A program made the translations under genes and the position numbers. Below, one piece after another: positions 60,465 through 64,000 of a DNA stretch of 64,000 nt (position 1 is its first letter; every line of letters begins with the position of its first letter). The notes under the pieces were generated by a model. It saw nothing but the letters and a program-made list of their open reading frames with translations. It made no database searches and had not been told where the DNA came from. Origin of the DNA: Stratiolaelaps scimitus. Taxonomy: Eukaryota; Arthropoda; Arachnida; Mesostigmata; Laelapidae. The DNA lies in NCBI GenBank assembly GCA_019614645.1, contig JABWDB010000004.1, positions 17,608,001-17,672,000 on the forward strand, given 5' to 3'.

Positions 60465-63400
60465 GTTCAACGTCAGTTTCACCTCCCAGTAAAGCATTCA
60501 TTTTCAGGAACGCGTTCTATCTCTCATAGTCAGCTGTTCCGTCTCTTTATCAGCATCGGTGGCAGGAGTAGCATAGAAACAAAAAAAAAACTAGACAAAT
60601 CAAAGTCCCATCGGCCGTTCATGGACGAATGCCAAATGACCGCGTTCGCGCGGCCGTGGCGGTCATGAGCCCGCACTTTGTCCCCACTTCGCGAGTCGTT
60701 CCAGGCGTCGCGTATGTGTCCAGTGTCGACTCCAGATCTCTTGACTCTTTGATTGTCGCGCCGTTCTTCCTCGATCGATACACAACCAGCTGCACACGCT
60801 GATGGCGCCATGCTACAACTTGGGCGTATGGCGGCGGCGGTGGCGGTGGCGGCGGTATCGTGGCCGGAACAAGCAAGATCACCTCAGTCCGAGTCATCGT
60901 TCTAACATGATCGCATCATCTCGGTCTCTCACCAATTCCTCTTCGTTTTCCGCGGGAAAGACGGCCTGGCAGTGATGCTCGAATGCGGTCGTATTACGAT
61001 CGGGTAAAATGGGTATGTCTGCTGCTGCTGCTGTTTAGCTGCATTCGCACTCAGAGAATCGCATCGATGTTGTCAATCGCGATGAGCCCGACCACAATAT
61101 ACTGACTGACGGATTTTCGTTGTTGACGATCATGTGATGTTCGTTGCGTTCCATAAATGTACATGTAGCGGAATTCATTGGCATTAAAATAAACGATGCA
61201 ACAACTGCTGACTTAGAGAACGCCAGCTGTGCGCTGCCAGTTGTGAAGATTGCCGCTTAACAAGTTGGTTACACCCATGCATGTGTGTATACTTAGATCC
61301 AAATGCAACCGATAATAAATACAGTACGTTTGCTACCTGTGCAGAAAGAGCTTGGGCGGTTGGAAAGCAATCGCCGGTGAGTCTGGATAATTTCCTGGCA
61401 GCTATTAGGACTGCAGAAAAAGCGGAAAGGGAGGTGATAAAGTAAAAAAAATATAGTTCTGGTGCTGTAAGAACTTGGAGCAACAGAAATCAGCTATCTA
61501 TGACATGGCATCGATAGAGCTTCTTGGGAACAGTTAGCTAATATCAAACAATTTATATAACTCGTTTTGTTATCTGCTTCGTTCTATGCCATTTGGTCCA
61601 CTCAGTGTTCTCGTTGGAAGTACATTGTGCGTCAGATATGCCCTTAAATGTTACTGTTCGGCGGGCCGCTATTAAGATGTTAAGCTTCCCAAAAAACAAA
61701 ACACTGAACGAGCATCCCTAGTGAGCCGAGCTCCAGACCCATCCTGTGGCTGTGCATTCCACTGCTGTACCAGCTCAGATCCGCCATCGCTTGGGGGACA
61801 ATCATCAGAGCCAATCAAAAGGACATCATAATAGTTTCTCGTGCTCGGAATAGAATTCTCATATTGTTGTCTCTCAATCACCGGCTCCTGCCACTTCACA
61901 ATCCCCCTTCCATCGATTAATCATGGCCCTTCGCCCAACAAAAATCAGATCCGTCGACGGGCGGCTGATGACGCATCAGCATGACACCAACATTTCACTT
62001 GTTGCGCTCCAGTCGTCGTCACGAATCGGCGATCAGCCCTGGTCGTTACCTTCCGAGGGCAAGCGATTGTAAAACGATTACGATGCAGTAAACCTACCGT
62101 ATTTCAGTTGCCAGCCCCGCCCCTCCCCGCCCTGCTCGCCCCGGTCGCGACGCACCCAAAAAATACGTGGCTGACCCCATTTATGCATGGAGAAAGCTAT
62201 CCCTTACATAAAGTCGTCCTTACTGCGAAACAAAAAAAACAAGGAGAGGAAACGTCGAGAGCACCGTTCCCGGCACCGTCATCACTTGGTGACAGTGAGA
62301 TGCCTTTTAGATGATGTAACGAGAATTGAAAATGTAGCCCATCTCAATTGTCAGCTGTTATCGATTTTCCAGTAGATACGAGGGTGTCTGGTATTGTTCA
62401 CGTGCATTCGCTCTTCGACAAACCTTTTTGGTAACGATACGTAACGCACTGCGCACCCAGTGGGCAAGGGGGGCATATTGCGAAGCTGAGCTATCTTTGA
62501 TCGTATGCTCTCGTGGTTGAAGTACTCTGTGGAGTGCTCGTTATAGCGACAACGATTGATAACCATACATCACGATCACACGCTAGTATTGATGATATTG
62601 TTCGACATTTAGTCGAGTCGCAATAGTCGGAACCCATCTTAATATTTAATAATGGCACCTGCTGTCGACCGCTGAGTGCTAGCGTTTATTGTCATACACT
62701 GACTCCTATTATATATCGATTATAGGTTACTATTTGTATTATCAGTGACTATACATCCGACAACGGGACTATGCTGATGATGCATTTATTAGATTATTAT
62801 CTTTATGATAAACTGGTTGACCCATTCATTCATTTGTTCATTGATTCGCATTTTCTAAACCCTGTTTTACATTCTTACCATGGCGTTTTATGCCGTCATT
62901 CTTACATTGATCAGATTAGGCCGCTCCTGCTCGGTGTCTTTTATACTTGATCGATATATGGTGCAACCACAGTGCGATTCAACTCCGCCATCGACCGGAC
63001 ATCAGACCATCGCTGCCGCTCATAGCAGCGCACTGGCAGATCGACGCGAGCGAAGGCCTTGTCTAGGCCATATTGTCTTCCGGTCAGAGGCCTGCGGCCA
63101 AATGTAATCACATTACTCATGAGCGAGGGTCTGTTGAGGAAGGGTAGATGAAAACGACTAGCCACCGCCGCCGCCGTCGCCACCGCGGCGGTAACAACAA
63201 CGACGACAATGATAGCGACACCAGTAGATAGGCGTTTATAATCGCCTCGGTGTGTATCACTCAGCGTCAGATTATCGTCATGAGCGAACGTGCACATATG
63301 ACAGCATATTCGCATTTTTGCATTTGCTTGTGGGCGGTCGATAGCTGAAAGCGTAGCAGCTAACTGGATGCACGAGTTGTTAGACGGTCAGCTCAACTTG

Positions 63401-64000
63401 ACGCCATGATACAGCTTGATATTAAAATACTGTATATGAACACTATTAGGACATAGGCAGCATGAGAAATTCGTAATTGGCTGTCTCGTCATGAACTGTG
63501 GACATTCACGAAACTCTGTCGGGTGATCTGTATTGCGCAATGCAAAACCTTAGGTAGATAGACAGTTTCGAGAGCTGTTTCTGCTTAACCCAAGCATGTT
63601 CAAGTGAGTCAGTTGTCAGTGGATGCTCTCACTGTACAACAGAAGATGTGGAGTTTCTAAAAGCGGGCAGCGTTTTGCTCTAGCGTCCAGCGTCCCGCAT
63701 AGGCGTAGCGAGATTATCACACAAATTGGCTATTATATGTATTTGTCTATGAGCTCTTGAACCGCTTGAACTTCCATCGGGTTTGTCTCTTGCAAGCGTC
63801 GTCAAAACGTTCGTTCCATACAAATTGGAAACTTAAAACTAACCATTAGAAACTAAGCACTGGACCAATCCGGGTACCATTTTGAATCAATTCATTGATA
63901 CAATTATGTTATAGCTGTTCTTTCGACTCGAATATTTCGATCACAGCAAGCTGTTGCTGAGATAGAAAATAAATGTCAATAATAGTTATTGAATATATAT

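Larger units (their letters stand above)
54046..64000. other. Upstream region of the MCT-like gene
   Basis: 10 kb with no recognisable coding exon. GC- and CpG-richer patches at 57940-58380 (with a CCAAT box at 58043-58047) and 60600-60900 are candidates for a promoter or 5' non-coding exons (inference). Repeats: (CCTTTA)n at 55438-55461, TA at 60424-60461, a GGC/GGT triplet run near 60830-60857 and a CCG-type run near 63161-63192. Confidence 0.45.

Noticed and set aside
60530..60897. Minus-strand frames with a polyproline stretch
   Set aside because: The prolines come from a GGC/GGT triplet run. The surrounding residues match nothing known, so the region is listed only as a possible promoter patch.
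62941..63315. 124-codon minus-strand frame with Val/Ala-rich core
   Set aside because: The hydrophobic core is a translated GCC/GTC-type repeat; there is no evidence for a gene.
1..64000. CRISPR arrays, prophage genes, tRNA or rRNA genes
   Set aside because: I looked for regularly spaced direct repeats, GGTTCGANNCC-type B boxes and rRNA-like blocks and found none; the split genes show this is eukaryotic nuclear DNA.

Overview
The window is arthropod nuclear DNA, most likely from an acarine. All genes are split by GT-AG introns, intergenic and intronic DNA is rich in (TA)n, (CT)n and trinucleotide microsatellites, and there is a decayed Tc1/mariner element. The tropomyosin exons, including the C-terminal motif [14 protein letters not shown], are of the mite type. 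A mesostigmatid mite such as Varroa or Tropilaelaps would fit, but the species is inferred from family resemblance, not proven. All gene models below were built by hand from reading frame, splice-site consensus and phase continuity between exons.

Layout. (1) 1-15.8 kb, plus strand: the 3' part of a tropomyosin gene. It has common exons 3, 6 and 8, three mutually exclusive exon pairs (4a/4b, 5a/5b, 7a/7b) and two alternative terminal exons (9a, 9b), each with its own polyadenylation signal. The 5' exons lie outside the window. (2) 17.9-21.65 kb, minus strand: a complete seven-exon NDC80 (HEC1) kinetochore gene of 594 codons, tail-to-tail with tropomyosin. (3) 22.56-26.98 kb, plus strand, head-to-head with NDC80: a six-exon gene for a 276-residue protein with a THAP zinc-dependent DNA-binding domain, a C2H2 finger, a possible four-cysteine zinc site and a short coiled coil. 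Its third intron holds an internally deleted Tc1-family transposon with about 200-bp terminal inverted repeats. (4) 29.4-33.8 kb, plus strand: an eight-coding-exon TMEM120 (TACAN family) membrane-protein gene of 374 codons. (5) 37.0-54.05 kb, minus strand: a seven-exon SLC16/monocarboxylate-transporter-like gene of 510 codons with an 11-kb second intron and a proline-rich central loop carrying a PPPPY motif. (6) 54.05-64 kb: no gene recognised; probably upstream DNA or 5' non-coding exons of the transporter.

The five genes are housekeeping or structural genes from different pathways (thin filament, kinetochore, DNA binding, a membrane protein, metabolite transport), and nothing suggests a shared pathway. 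I found no CRISPR, phage, tRNA or rRNA features. The points most worth a second look are the density of mutually exclusive tropomyosin exons, the extra zinc sites in the THAP protein, the intron-like breakpoint in the Tc1 relic, a possible 27-nt cassette exon and PPxY motif in the transporter loop, and a shared 3'-tail sequence at two places that resembles LINE insertions.
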